Positions 25,722 to 35,434 of a stretch of DNA of 64,000 bases are shown piece after piece. The DNA lies in NCBI RefSeq assembly GCF_038007965.1, contig NZ_JBBOYD010000001.1, forward strand, positions 4,380,501 through 4,444,500, in the 5' to 3' direction. A model generated the notes under the pieces. That model was not told the DNA's origin. It saw only the letters and a list, made by a program, of their open reading frames with translations, and ran no database searches. Position 1 is the stretch's first letter, and each line of letters opens with the position of its first letter. The translations under genes and the position numbers were made by a program. Source of the DNA: Niallia sp. FSL W8-0635. GTDB taxonomy: Bacteria > Bacillota > Bacilli > Bacillales > Cytobacillaceae.

Positions 25722-26730
25722 GTTAAATGTCCTTTGGTTTATTTTAGTCGCGGTTTTATTTATTGGATTCTTCTTTTTAGAAGGTTTTGATTTTGGGGTC
25801 GGTATGTCAACAAAGCTTTTAGCAAAAAGTGATATAGAAAAACGCATCCTCATTAATTCAATCGGACCTTATTGGGACGCTAATGAGGTATGGTTAATTA
25901 CTGCCGGAGGAGCAATGTTTGCAGCATTTCCTCATTGGTACGCTACGATGTTCAGCGGATTTTACACACCACTCGTAGTTGTTTTATTAGCATTAATCGT
26001 TCGGGCAACAGGCTTTGAATTCCGGGCAAAAGATAGCCATCCAACATGGAAAAAAGCATGGGATGTTTGTATTTTCTTAGGCAGCTTCCTTCCTCCACTA
26101 TTATTTGGAGTTGTATTTGCTTGCTTCATGCAAGGTCTGCCAATTGATCAAAATATGGAATTAAAAGCCGGATTCTTTGATATCGTAAACTACTATACAC
26201 TAACAGGCGGTCTTACTGTCCTAGTCCTATGCCTTGTACATGGATTAGTATTTACCACATTACGAACTGTCGGTGATTTGCAAGAAAGAGCACGTAACTT
26301 AGCACAAAAGCTTTTACCTTTACTAGGTATATTATTAACACTGTTTTCTGCCTTAACTTATATTAAAACAGATATTTTCCAAGAACGCGGCTTAATCCTT
26401 TCCTTTATCTTTTCATTAGGGGTTATTGCCTTTATAGTTGGTGGATTCTTTATATCTCGAAAAATGGACGGCTGGGCTTTCGGAATGACTGGCGCGGTTA
26501 TCACTTTATCCTTTGCCTCTATTTTCATCGGCTTATTCCCTAGAGTAATGGTTAGTTCTATAAGTGATGCCTTCAGCTTAACGATTCATAACGCAGCTTC
26601 CGGTCACTACTCCTTAAAAGTAATGACAATTGTAGCTTTAACTCTCCTGCCATTCGTTTTAGGCTATCAAATTTGGAGCTATATTGTTTTCCGGAAACGT
26701 ATTACTGAAAAGTCCCATTTAGAATACTAA
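25714..26730 (+). CDS. cydB: Cytochrome bd oxidase subunit II
   Basis: A 338-aa membrane subunit II. The N-terminal FFLEGFDFGVGM and the conserved GPYWDANEVWLITAGGAMFAAFP segment are diagnostic. ATG 25714 follows AAGGAGG and overlaps the end of cydA by 8 nt; a longer in-frame upstream start would be inside cydA. The stop abuts the cydD start (TAATG). Confidence 0.95.
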   Translation: MLELNVLWFILVAVLFIGFFFLEGFDFGVGMSTKLLAKSDIEKRILINSIGPYWDANEVWLITAGGAMFAAFPHWYATMFSGFYTPLVVVLLALIVRATGFEFRAKDSHPTWKKAWDVCIFLGSFLPPLLFGVVFACFMQGLPIDQNMELKAGFFDIVNYYTLTGGLTVLVLCLVHGLVFTTLRTVGDLQERARNLAQKLLPLLGILLTLFSALTYIKTDIFQERGLILSFIFSLGVIAFIVGGFFISRKMDGWAFGMTGAVITLSFASIFIGLFPRVMVSSISDAFSLTIHNAASGHYSLKVMTIVALTLLPFVLGYQIWSYIVFRKRITEKSHLEY

Positions 26731-28430
26731 TGGATAAAAATCTAGTAAAACTTAATGGAATTAAGCCGATTCTCACCTTCATTGGAATATTAACAATTGT
26801 AGAAGGAGCTGCTATTATTCTGCAGGCCAAATGGCTTGCAGAAATAATAGCCTCTTTATATAACGGCAACACCTTTCAAGAGCAGTATGTCAAAATCATA
26901 TTGTTCTTATTAGCTTTTTTAGGACGGCACTTCTTACACACCATTCAGCAAAATATCGCGACGACATTTGCTGAAAAAACAAGTAAGGAGCTTCGTTTTC
27001 ACTTGATGCAAAAATTGTTTGAACTTGGTCCTAAATACACCAAAAAACAAGGCAGCGGGAACATTGCCACACTTGTCCTTGAAGGAGTTACCCAATATAA
27101 AACCTACTTGGAGCTTTTCTTACCAAGAATGCTTGCTACAGGGGTTATCCCTGGCATGATTATTCTATATGTGTATTGGAATGATTGGCTTTCAGGTGTA
27201 ATTTTAACCGTTACAATGCCGATTTTAATAGTATTTTTAATACTTGTTGGCATGGCTGCTAGTAGCCAAATGAACCGACAGCTGGCAACATACAAAATAT
27301 TAGCTAACCACTTCTTAGACTCTTTAAGAGGATTAGAAACACTGAAGTTTTTAGGAAGAAGCAAACAGCATAGTAGAAATATTGAAAAGGTCAGTGAACA
27401 ATATCGAGACGCAACAATGAAAACATTGCGATTAGCGTTTTTATCCTCCTTTTCATTAGACTTTTTCACCTCTCTTTCTGTTGCAGTTGTAGCTGTAAAC
27501 TTAGGTTTACGCTTAATAAATGGTGATTTAGTGTTATTGCCAGCCTTAATGATTCTTATTCTGGCGCCAGAATTTTTCCTGCCTGTTCGAATGGTAGGTG
27601 CCGACTATCATGCAACATTAGATGGGAAGGAAGCTGGAGATGCGATTCAAAAGATTATTCAAAGCCCAAACTACGATCAAGGTAATGGGCAAGCTATTTC
27701 TCTAGGTGACGAGCCATCCCTTTCCTTTCAAAACATCGCATTTCAACATCATCCAGAGGAAGAAGCAACATTAAAAAATCTTTCCTTTACGATTGATGGC
27801 TATAAAAAAATTGGCATTGTCGGCGAAAGTGGAGCAGGTAAATCTACTCTTATTGATCTACTAAGTGGATTTTCAGAGCATAATGAAGGAACGATTTCTT
27901 TAAACGGTGATCTTGTTTCCGGTCTAATGACAGATGAATGGAGACAGCTGACTACCTATATCCCGCAAGCTCCTTATATTTTTAGCATGACATTAAGAGA
28001 AAATATCGCTTTTTACCATCCAGAAGCTACAGATGAAGAAATTATCCAAGCATTAAAAGCAACTGGTTTATATGACATTTTCACTACCTTTCCTAATGGT
28101 CTAGATGAGGTGCTAGGTGATGGAGGTAGAAATTTAAGTGGTGGGCAGGAACAAAGAATTGCTTTAGCGAGAGCCTTTTTAACGAATCGAAAAATCATGC
28201 TATTGGATGAGCCTACTTCCCATTTAGATATTGAAACAGAATTTGAATTAAAAGAAACGATGCTGCCACTATTTAAGGAGAAGCTAGTATTCCTAGCAAC
28301 ACATCGACTTCATTGGATGAAGGAGATGGACTATATTTTTGTTATGGATCAAGGCTCAATTGTAGAAACAGGAACACACGAAGAATTAATGGCAGCCAGA
28401 GGATACTATTATAAGCTATTACAGCAGTAA
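26730..28430 (+). CDS. cydD: Thiol reductant ABC exporter, CydD-type
   Basis: A 566-aa fused ABC exporter half (six-helix membrane domain, then ATPase), one half of the CydDC heterodimer needed for bd oxidase assembly through cysteine/glutathione-type reductant export. Walker A is GESGAGKST, the signature LSGGQEQR, Walker B IMLLDEPTSHLD. The ATG overlaps the cydB stop (TAATG), with little ribosome-binding site, so translation is coupled. In B. subtilis nomenclature this first half is called CydC. Confidence 0.92.
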   Translation: MDKNLVKLNGIKPILTFIGILTIVEGAAIILQAKWLAEIIASLYNGNTFQEQYVKIILFLLAFLGRHFLHTIQQNIATTFAEKTSKELRFHLMQKLFELGPKYTKKQGSGNIATLVLEGVTQYKTYLELFLPRMLATGVIPGMIILYVYWNDWLSGVILTVTMPILIVFLILVGMAASSQMNRQLATYKILANHFLDSLRGLETLKFLGRSKQHSRNIEKVSEQYRDATMKTLRLAFLSSFSLDFFTSLSVAVVAVNLGLRLINGDLVLLPALMILILAPEFFLPVRMVGADYHATLDGKEAGDAIQKIIQSPNYDQGNGQAISLGDEPSLSFQNIAFQHHPEEEATLKNLSFTIDGYKKIGIVGESGAGKSTLIDLLSGFSEHNEGTISLNGDLVSGLMTDEWRQLTTYIPQAPYIFSMTLRENIAFYHPEATDEEIIQALKATGLYDIFTTFPNGLDEVLGDGGRNLSGGQEQRIALARAFLTNRKIMLLDEPTSHLDIETEFELKETMLPLFKEKLVFLATHRLHWMKEMDYIFVMDQGSIVETGTHEELMAARGYYYKLLQQ

Positions 28431-28442
28431 GGAGGAGCTCAG

Positions 28443-30173
28443 TTGAATGCAAATAAATGGATTTTCCCATTTCTAAAAGCAAATAAAAGTCGAATCATCT
28501 TCATTCTTTTCTTGAGCATCCTTGCTTTACTTACAGCTGCGATGCTTACCTTTACCTCAGGCTATCTTATTTCTAAATCAGCTATCCCCGTTGAAAATAT
28601 CTTAATGGTTTATGTGCCCATCGTTGGTGTAAGAACCTTTGGTATCAGTCGTGCTGTGTTTAGCTATTTGGAAAAATTAGCTGGTCATCATACAGTCCTG
28701 CGGATTTTATCAGCAATGCGCATAAAGCTCTACCAGATTTTAGAACCACAAGCTTTATTTTTAAAAAACAGATTTAAAGTCGGCGATATGTTAGGGATTC
28801 TTTCTGATGATATTGAGAAATTACAAAACATTTATTTACGAACCATTTTCCCGACTTTTGCAACGTCTGTTTTATATATTATTGTAGTATGCGCGATTGG
28901 CATTTTAGATGTTCCTTTCGCTTTCCTTATGGCACTTTATTTAGGATTGTTATTATTCATTTTCCCTGTCCTCTCATTGGTGCTTATGCGCAAGAAACAA
29001 AGAGAATTTAAACAAAGAAGAAATGGACTCTATCAAAAACTAACGGATAGCATTTTAGGAATGAGCGACTGGGTAATCAGTGGGCGTTCCAAAGGCTTTA
29101 TAGAGGAGTACGAAAAAGAAGAAAAAATTGTTGCACAGATTAATCATCAGCTTATTCAATTTACTCGTTGGCGTAACTTTGCTTCACAGGCGGTCGCTGC
29201 ACTTATTATTCTTTCCCTCGTTTCGTGGTCTAGCCAACAGTATATGGAAGGGAATATCCCTGTTACATTGATTGCTGCAATCATTCTCGTTGCTTTACCT
29301 ATACTCGATGCATTTTTAGTCGTTTCTGATGCATTTGAAAAGCTGCCTTCCTATCAAGATTCATTAGCAAGACTTAGAAAACTAGAAGTACCTATGCACA
29401 AAAAGGCAAATGCTCGACCAATGATTGATACTAATAAGGTGGATATTCAGGTTAATCAAATCTCTTACCGTTATGATCAAGAGCAAGCATTATCCTTAAC
29501 CAATGTATGTTTGGATATTCCACAAGGGAAAAAAATTGCTTTAATCGGAAGAAGCGGTGCTGGTAAATCAACCTTATTGAAATTAATCCAAGGTGTTATC
29601 CAGCCAACCTCAGGAAGTATCACCTATAATGGCGAATCAACAGCTTCCTTTCAAGAAGACACTTCTTCGCTTATTTCTGTACTTAATCAAACACCTCACC
29701 TATTTGCTACGACGCTACGAAATAATATTTTACTAGGTGTGGAAGAAGCAACAGAAGAAGAACTTGCAAAAGCCATTAAATTGGCTCAATTAGAGGATTT
29801 GGTTTCAGCTTTACCTAACGGCTTGGATACTTTTATGGAGGAATCAGGACAACGCTTTTCAGGTGGAGAAAGACAAAGAGTAGCCCTAGCAAGAATTTTA
29901 CTTCAAAAAACTCCAATTGTGCTTATGGATGAACCAAATGCGAGTCTTGATCCAAAGACAGAAAAAGACTTATTAAGAACGATTTTTTCCTCACTGAATG
30001 GAAAAACATTGATTTGGATTACCCACCATCTAGTAGGAGTAGAAGAAATGGATGAAATCATTTTTATGGATCAGGGAGAGATTGTTCTAAGAGGTAGTCA
30101 TCAAGAACTTTTAGATACAAGTAGTCGCTATCAGCAATTATATGCTTTAGACCATCCCGAATATCATGGATAA
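28443..30173 (+). CDS. cydC: Thiol reductant ABC exporter, CydC-type
   Basis: A 576-aa second half of the exporter, same layout: six helices, then Walker A GRSGAGKST, signature FSGGERQR and Walker B IVLMDEPNASLD. It starts with TTG 7 nt after GGAGG; no in-frame ATG is nearby. The first half is encoded 12 nt upstream. Called CydD in B. subtilis. It ends at a terminator. Confidence 0.92.
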   Translation: MNANKWIFPFLKANKSRIIFILFLSILALLTAAMLTFTSGYLISKSAIPVENILMVYVPIVGVRTFGISRAVFSYLEKLAGHHTVLRILSAMRIKLYQILEPQALFLKNRFKVGDMLGILSDDIEKLQNIYLRTIFPTFATSVLYIIVVCAIGILDVPFAFLMALYLGLLLFIFPVLSLVLMRKKQREFKQRRNGLYQKLTDSILGMSDWVISGRSKGFIEEYEKEEKIVAQINHQLIQFTRWRNFASQAVAALIILSLVSWSSQQYMEGNIPVTLIAAIILVALPILDAFLVVSDAFEKLPSYQDSLARLRKLEVPMHKKANARPMIDTNKVDIQVNQISYRYDQEQALSLTNVCLDIPQGKKIALIGRSGAGKSTLLKLIQGVIQPTSGSITYNGESTASFQEDTSSLISVLNQTPHLFATTLRNNILLGVEEATEEELAKAIKLAQLEDLVSALPNGLDTFMEESGQRFSGGERQRVALARILLQKTPIVLMDEPNASLDPKTEKDLLRTIFSSLNGKTLIWITHHLVGVEEMDEIIFMDQGEIVLRGSHQELLDTSSRYQQLYALDHPEYHG

Positions 30174-30180
30174 TACTAGT

Positions 30181-30219
30181 TGGCGATCTTCTTTAAGAGG
30201 ATCGTCTTTGTTTTTTTTA
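30181..30219 (+). terminator. Terminator of cydABDC
   Basis: GGCGATCTTC and GAGGATCGTC pair with G-U wobbles around a TTTAA loop, followed by TTTGTTTTTTTT. Confidence 0.85.
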
Positions 30220-30389
30220 GGTAATTCTGAAAAAGCCTCCGAAAATACGATTCGTACCCATTTATCTTTTCAACACCCCCAAAATACAAGAAAGAAAAAC
30301 GATACCAAAACCACTTTTCTGTATATTCAAATTTATTTGTTTTTTATATAATAGATATAAAATCTATTCTGACAAAAGAGGAACCATAA

Positions 30390-31313
30390 ATGAAAAGAAA
30401 ATCTATCGGGATATTGCTTGTCCTCACAGCCGCTATTTCATGGGGAGTCTCCGGATCTGTAGCCCAATTTTTATTTACTCAAAAACAATTTACCACTGGT
30501 TGGCTTGTATGTGTTCGTCTCCTTACAAGTGGCGCTATATTACTTCTTTATCTAGGTTTAACTAAAAATCCAGACATATGGAATATTTGGAAAAGAAGAG
30601 CTAGCGTTATTAACATACTCATTTTTGGACTGCTAGGGATGGCAGGCGTTCAGTTTACTTATTTCGCTGCAATTGAAACTAGTAATGCAGCAACAGCAAC
30701 ATTACTTCAGTACTTAGCACCTGTCCTGATTATTCTTTATACCGCATTTAACAGGAAAGCTATCCCCCCTTTCCAACATATATTTGGAATCTTTACAGCT
30801 TTATTAGGAACCTATTTTCTTGTATCTGCTGGGAATTTTTCTACTATTTCCATTAGACCGGAAGCTTTAGCATGGGGATTAAGCTCTGCTTTCTTTCTTG
30901 CCCTTTATACTTTACAGCCTGCTCAGCTGTTGAAGGACTTTGGCTCTACTGTAGTGGTTGCATGGGGAATGGTTCTTGGGGGGCTTGGAATGTCCTTTAT
31001 CTATCCACCTTGGAAGACAGATGATGGGATATTTTCCTTCTCTTCTATCCTAGCAATCGTATTCGTCATTTTATTTGGGACCTTAATTGCTTTCTTTTGT
31101 TATTTAGAAAGCTTAAATCATTTGGAGGCTGCTGAGACTAGTTTATTGTCATGCGCAGAACCATTATCTGCAGCATTCCTTGCCATCATATGGCTAAAGG
31201 TTCCATTTAGTATATTCGAATGGATTGGCGCTTTTTTTATTTTAACCACGATTCTCTTGCTATCTCTTAAACGAAAAAACATGGAAAGAAAATTAGCAGA
31301 AAAAACGATTTAG
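30390..31313 (+). CDS. EamA/DMT family transporter
   Basis: A 307-aa drug/metabolite transporter with ten predicted helices in two EamA repeats (about residues 8-140 and 150-290). The start of repeat one, AAISWGVSGSVAQFLF, and the ETSNAATATLLQYLAPVLI segment are typical. AGAGG precedes the ATG. Substrate unknown; relatives export amino acids or metabolites. Monocistronic. Confidence 0.85.
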   Translation: MKRKSIGILLVLTAAISWGVSGSVAQFLFTQKQFTTGWLVCVRLLTSGAILLLYLGLTKNPDIWNIWKRRASVINILIFGLLGMAGVQFTYFAAIETSNAATATLLQYLAPVLIILYTAFNRKAIPPFQHIFGIFTALLGTYFLVSAGNFSTISIRPEALAWGLSSAFFLALYTLQPAQLLKDFGSTVVVAWGMVLGGLGMSFIYPPWKTDDGIFSFSSILAIVFVILFGTLIAFFCYLESLNHLEAAETSLLSCAEPLSAAFLAIIWLKVPFSIFEWIGAFFILTTILLLSLKRKNMERKLAEKTI

Positions 31314-31321
31314 TAAGTAAG

Positions 31322-31366
31322 GGCTCAGCATAAAGATTTTGTAAAATGCATGAGCCTAATTTTTTC
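31322..31366 (+). terminator. Terminator after EamA transporter
   Basis: GGCTCA(GCAT) and (ATGCA)TGAGCC followed by TAATTTTTT; it may also serve the convergent ybaK gene. Confidence 0.65.
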
Positions 31367-31367
31367 T

Positions 31368-31844
31368 TCAATGAATAACCTCTTCAACTTTTGCATCTGT
31401 AACTTGGATTAACCGTTCAACTGTTATTTCGATTTGGGTACCAATTTTCCCACCACTAACAATAATGGCTGATAGCTTGTCCACACTTTTATCTAAAATA
31501 GTTTCATATTTTTTCTTCATGCCGATTGGTGAACATCCACCTCGAATATAACCAGTCGTTTTTTGAATATCCTTCACAGCAATCATTTCAATTTTTTTAG
31601 CCTTAACTACTTTTGCTGCCTTTTTTAAATCAAGCTCTGCTGCAACAGGAATAACAAATACATAGACACCCGCTCCCCCATCTTTCACCACAAGTGTTTT
31701 GTACACCATTTCTATTTCTTTTCCTATCTTTCCTGCAACGGAAATGCCATCGATTTTGCCATCTTTATTATCATATGTATGGACAATGTATGGAATCTTT
31801 TCGGCGTCCAAAATTCGCATTGCATTTGTTTTGGTAGTAGCCAT
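31368..31844 (-). CDS. ybaK: YbaK-type Cys-tRNA(Pro) deacylase
   Basis: A 158-aa trans-editing factor that hydrolyses Cys-tRNA(Pro) misacylated by ProRS. The catalytic lysine lies in EMVYKTLVV (Lys49), and the signature GGCSPIGMKKKY is near 102-113. GGAGG precedes the ATG. YbaK and the related EbsC group share this fold; specificity is inferred. Confidence 0.88.
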   Translation of the reverse strand: MATTKTNAMRILDAEKIPYIVHTYDNKDGKIDGISVAGKIGKEIEMVYKTLVVKDGGAGVYVFVIPVAAELDLKKAAKVVKAKKIEMIAVKDIQKTTGYIRGGCSPIGMKKKYETILDKSVDKLSAIIVSGGKIGTQIEITVERLIQVTDAKVEEVIH

Positions 31845-31996
31845 GTATAATCCTCCTTTCCCAATACGTGTAAATGCTTCCCTTATTAAATTTTATCATA
31901 GCAAATGGAAAACGAATTTGAAATAATCTTGAACCAAAGCTTCCCACTCTTCATATAGTATGGAAAAGTGTAATTTGACTTGTTGGGAGGATAAAA

Positions 31997-32719
31997 ATGG
32001 AACCGACCTATCAAGACGCCCTCGCCTATTTTGGGGTAAGTGGTGCACATCCAGGTGGATTAACGCTAACAAAATTTTTATTAGAGCAGGAAAAAATAAC
32101 GAAAGAAACAACACTCCTTGATGGTGGCTGTGGTACTGGCCAAACATCTGCCTTTATAAAAAAGAACTATCCTTGTTCTGTAACAAGTATTGATTATCAT
32201 CCGACTATGGTCAAAAGAGCAAAAAATCGATTTGAAAAAGAGAACCTTTCCATCCAATTAGTGCAAGGAAGTCTAGAAAAAATACCCTTTCCTTCCAACA
32301 GCTTCGACATTATTTTAGTAGAATCCGTGCTTATTTTTACTAATTGCAAAAACTCTCTTGCTGAAATCAAAAGAGTGCTAAAACCAGGCGGTGTACTGCT
32401 TTTGCTAGAAATGACAGCCGAAAGAGCTCTTCATGCAATGGAACAACAGAATATGTGTGAAGTATATGGAATTGAGAAAGTTTACACAGAAAAGGAATGG
32501 ATTCATTTAATGAAGGAGGCAGGTTTTCCCAAAATAGAAGTAAAGCTTGGACACTCTGTTTTTTCCCATATGATGACAGGAATGGAACCAGAGGACGAAG
32601 CAATTGATATGACCGTTCCTGTAAATATGCAATTAGAAGGTAAGTTAATGGATCATTCCTATATTCTTTATACGTATGGGAATATAATCGGCTATCGTGT
32701 ATATCGTGCTAGCATTTAA
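31997..32719 (+). CDS. Class I SAM-dependent methyltransferase
   Basis: A 240-aa small-molecule methyltransferase (Methyltransf_11 type). Motif I LLDGGCGTG is at 40-48, the acidic SAM contact is in VTSIDYHPTMV, and the post-I motif IPFPSNSFDIILVESVL and RVLKPGGVLLLLEM complete the fold. TTGGGAGG precedes the ATG. Substrate unknown; it lies alone between convergent genes. Confidence 0.82.
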   Translation: MEPTYQDALAYFGVSGAHPGGLTLTKFLLEQEKITKETTLLDGGCGTGQTSAFIKKNYPCSVTSIDYHPTMVKRAKNRFEKENLSIQLVQGSLEKIPFPSNSFDIILVESVLIFTNCKNSLAEIKRVLKPGGVLLLLEMTAERALHAMEQQNMCEVYGIEKVYTEKEWIHLMKEAGFPKIEVKLGHSVFSHMMTGMEPEDEAIDMTVPVNMQLEGKLMDHSYILYTYGNIIGYRVYRASI

Positions 32720-32725
32720 GAAGGT

Positions 32726-32754
32726 AGAGGGTCTCTCACAGAGAACCTCTTTTA
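32726..32754. terminator. Bidirectional terminator
   Basis: AGAGGGTCTC (32726-32735), loop, GAGAACCTCT (32741-32750), then TTTATTATTT, between the methyltransferase and the convergent reductase. Confidence 0.75.
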
Positions 32755-33663
32755 TTATTTCTCACGCTCTTTTAACAGAGCTTTATGAATCCATATGGCT
32801 GCTTGTGAGCCTTCTCCCATTGCGATAGTAACCTGTTCAGAATGGGCAACCACGTCCCCTGCTGCCCAAACACCATCTACATTCGTCATTTTCGTGCGAG
32901 GATGTACGATAATATGATTGTTTTCCATTATTTCGACTCCTAAAGGTACTGCAAGGTCCGATTTTACTTTATTACCGCCAAATGCAATAAAACTAGATGT
33001 AGCTTCCATTTTCTTACCGTCCTCTAATTCATATCCTTTGATTTGGGAGCCTTCCGCTATAACTTTTTTTATTTTTGCTGTAACAATAGGAATGTTATTA
33101 GCATCCAACTCCTTTTCTAGTTTTGCCTCTAAAGCTTCTCCTCCCTGATTAATATAAAGAATTTCCTTTGTCCAATATAATAAAGTTAGTGCCATATTTG
33201 CCCCTACATTACCGTTTCCAATGATGATTACTTTCTTATCCTTCACTTCATAGCCATCACAATCTGGGCATAAATAGACACTAACTCCCAGACAAGGATA
33301 TAATTCAGGAAAGGAAGGAATATTATCCATTACACCTGTTGCAATCAATATTTTTCGAGAGCGAATAATATCTGTTTCTGTTTGAACAAAAAAATAATCC
33401 TCCTCTTTTTTTAAAGTAGTTACAGTGCTTTTTAGAAACTCGACTCCTAAGGCTTCTGCATGCTTTCTTCCTAAGCTACGCAATTCATCACCACTTACTC
33501 CATCTGGATAACCTAATATATTATGATAGCTTTTACATAAAGTAGAGCGTCCGTCTTCTGCATCGATAATAAGCACTTCATGCTTGTATCTGCCTAATTG
33601 AATTGCTGCCTGTAATCCAGCAATTCCACCGCCAATAATAATGCAATCAAGTATTCTGGTCAT
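32755..33663 (-). CDS. Thioredoxin-reductase-like FAD/NAD oxidoreductase
   Basis: A 302-aa low-Mr thioredoxin-reductase-fold flavoprotein. The FAD motif GGGIAG is at 11-16, the NAD(P) motif GNGNVG at about 150-155, and the C-terminal FAD motif VDGVWAAGDV. A CxxC, CPDC, sits at 132-135 where TrxB has CATC. The partner may not be thioredoxin: the Pro-Asp between the cysteines is unusual. Three starts cluster; ATG 33663 has AAGGG at 8 nt, while ATG 33669 is an alternative. Monocistronic; substrate unknown. Confidence 0.8.
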   Translation of the reverse strand: MTRILDCIIIGGGIAGLQAAIQLGRYKHEVLIIDAEDGRSTLCKSYHNILGYPDGVSGDELRSLGRKHAEALGVEFLKSTVTTLKKEEDYFFVQTETDIIRSRKILIATGVMDNIPSFPELYPCLGVSVYLCPDCDGYEVKDKKVIIIGNGNVGANMALTLLYWTKEILYINQGGEALEAKLEKELDANNIPIVTAKIKKVIAEGSQIKGYELEDGKKMEATSSFIAFGGNKVKSDLAVPLGVEIMENNHIIVHPRTKMTNVDGVWAAGDVVAHSEQVTIAMGEGSQAAIWIHKALLKEREK

Positions 33664-33796
33664 CTTCATTTCCCTTCTTTCCTTTCTAGTCATTCCTTTA
33701 GTTTTTACGAGGAATAAATTCTTATTCTTCCTTAACGGATGGAAAAGGTAGAATAAGAATTTATTTTCCCTATTGAACGAACAGCTAATAAAAATG

Positions 33797-33845
33797 AAAA
33801 AATGGCTATATAAACGGGGGTACCCGATTATATAGCCATTTGGCT
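33797..33845 (-). terminator. Terminator of orphan GH4 gene
   Basis: A 14-bp stem, AAATGGCTATATAA (33800-33813) and complement (33828-33841), with inner CGGG/CCCG pairing and a T-run on the minus strand. Confidence 0.88.
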
Positions 33846-35177
33846 TTATGAATTCATTACTTCTTCTTTAAAGAACTGTGGTAAGTGTTCTTTATGTGCC
33901 TCTAGCATTTCATCCAAAATTTGTTTTGCTACTTTATCAGATGGGAGTAATGGGTTAATCGTCATTGCTAGTAAGGCTGTATGATAATTACCGGTCACTG
34001 CTGCTTCTGCTGACACTCTTTCAAAGGACTTAATTTGTTGAACTAGTCCACGAACAGCGACAGGAAGATCGCCTATTGCAATTGGTTTCGGTCCATCTTT
34101 CGTAATGATACTGCTAATTTCTACCGCAGATTCATCTGGAATACTAGCAATTGCCCCATTATTTATCGTATTTACCGGCTGGATATCTCTTCTATCGTTA
34201 TACATTGAATCAATTAGACTACAAGCAGCATCACTATAGTATGCTCCGCCTCTTTTTTCTAATTGTGGGGGCTTTATCGCTAAATTCTCATCCTTATAAA
34301 GCTCAAATAGCTCTTTTTCTAATTGCTGAACTACTTCAGCACGTGTACCTTGTTCAGCTGCTTCTTCTAATTCATTTTGAAGCATTTCTGCTTGTTTATA
34401 ATAATAACGATGGTAACCACAAGGGATTACGCCTAATGCTTTAATAAAATCTGGGTCCCAATCGATTGCAGCAATATTTTTCATTGTATCACTCTTATGC
34501 TTTGTCATTTCCTCTAAGAATTCTTGTGTAATATTCTTTCCGTCTAAGTATACATTTAAGCCAAATACCATGTGATTCAACCCAGCAAAATCTACATGTA
34601 CACGACTAGATTCTACCTCTAATAGCTTTGCAACCCCCATTTGAATAGAAATCGGTACATTACATAGCCCGACGATTCTCTTCCATTTACTATGACGAAG
34701 AACCGCTTCTGTCACCATTCCTGCTGGGTTCGTAAAGTTAATGAGCCAAGCATTTGGACAAAGCTCTTCCATATCCTTTACAATATCCAAAATGACTGGA
34801 ATGGTTCGTAAACCTTTAAACAATCCGCCTGGACCATTGGTTTCTTGCCCGATTACATTATATTTTAGTGGAATTCTTTCATCCTTTGCACGAGCAGCTA
34901 ACAAGCCAACACGAAATTGAGTTGTAACAAAATCAGCATCCTTGAGTGCTTCTCTCCGATCTAATGTTAGATGAATTTCAATCGGCACTCCCGCCTTTTT
35001 CACCATTCTTTTTGCCAAATTCCCAACAATATTAAGCTTTTCTTTCCCCTCTGGAATATCTACTAACCAAAGCTCACGAACAGGTAATGAATCATATCTT
35101 TTAATAAAACCTTCCACTAATTCAGGTGTGTAGCTCGATCCACCGCCAATGGTAACAATTTTAATTCCTTTTTCCAT
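33846..35177 (-). CDS. GH4 6-phospho-beta-glucosidase (orphan copy)
   Basis: A 443-aa NAD- and Mn-dependent family 4 glycosidase that cleaves phosphorylated disaccharides such as cellobiose-6-P. The NAD motif [14 protein letters not shown] is at 11-24; the active-site Cys and His lie in GLCNVP and NHMVFG, and INFTNPAGM is typical. It is a close paralogue of the chbF copy at 46076. It stands alone, without PTS genes, and has a GGAAC palindrome cluster 150 bp upstream. Licheninase-pathway LicH/CelF and ChbF are alternatives. Confidence 0.9.
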   Translation of the reverse strand: MEKGIKIVTIGGGSSYTPELVEGFIKRYDSLPVRELWLVDIPEGKEKLNIVGNLAKRMVKKAGVPIEIHLTLDRREALKDADFVTTQFRVGLLAARAKDERIPLKYNVIGQETNGPGGLFKGLRTIPVILDIVKDMEELCPNAWLINFTNPAGMVTEAVLRHSKWKRIVGLCNVPISIQMGVAKLLEVESSRVHVDFAGLNHMVFGLNVYLDGKNITQEFLEEMTKHKSDTMKNIAAIDWDPDFIKALGVIPCGYHRYYYKQAEMLQNELEEAAEQGTRAEVVQQLEKELFELYKDENLAIKPPQLEKRGGAYYSDAACSLIDSMYNDRRDIQPVNTINNGAIASIPDESAVEISSIITKDGPKPIAIGDLPVAVRGLVQQIKSFERVSAEAAVTGNYHTALLAMTINPLLPSDKVAKQILDEMLEAHKEHLPQFFKEEVMNS

Positions 35178-35325
35178 AACCGATCGCCTTCTTCCTTTTA
35201 TTTTTGCAACCCCTTACAAAATTAATTATAAAAAAGGCCCGCAATTGTTTCTTCGTATACAACGTTACCTTCTAATCCAATTCAAGTAAATAGAATCAAG
35301 GGGTTTAGGACTTTTTCACACAGAA

Positions 35326-35351
35326 TGGAACGTGTTCCAAAAAAGGAACAC
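35326..35351. promoter_or_regulatory. Three GGAAC half-sites upstream of orphan GH4
   Basis: TGGAAC-GT-GTTCCA (35326-35339) overlaps GTGTTCC-N6-GGAACAC (35332-35351), giving three alternately oriented GGAAC half-sites. The cluster lies about 150 bp before the GH4 start and looks like an operator for an unlinked regulator. Confidence 0.45.
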
Positions 35352-35390
35352 TGTGTTTCTATCTAAGATACAAGGAATGATTTTTTCCAT

Positions 35391-35434
35391 AAAAAATAGG
35401 AGCTTAATAAAGTTATTACTCTTTATTAAACTCC
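35391..35434 (-). terminator. Terminator overlapping ThrE-like 3' end
   Basis: GGAGTTTAATAAAG and CTTTATTAAGCTCC on the minus strand, then TATTTTTT. The stem includes the stop codon of the gene. Confidence 0.8.
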
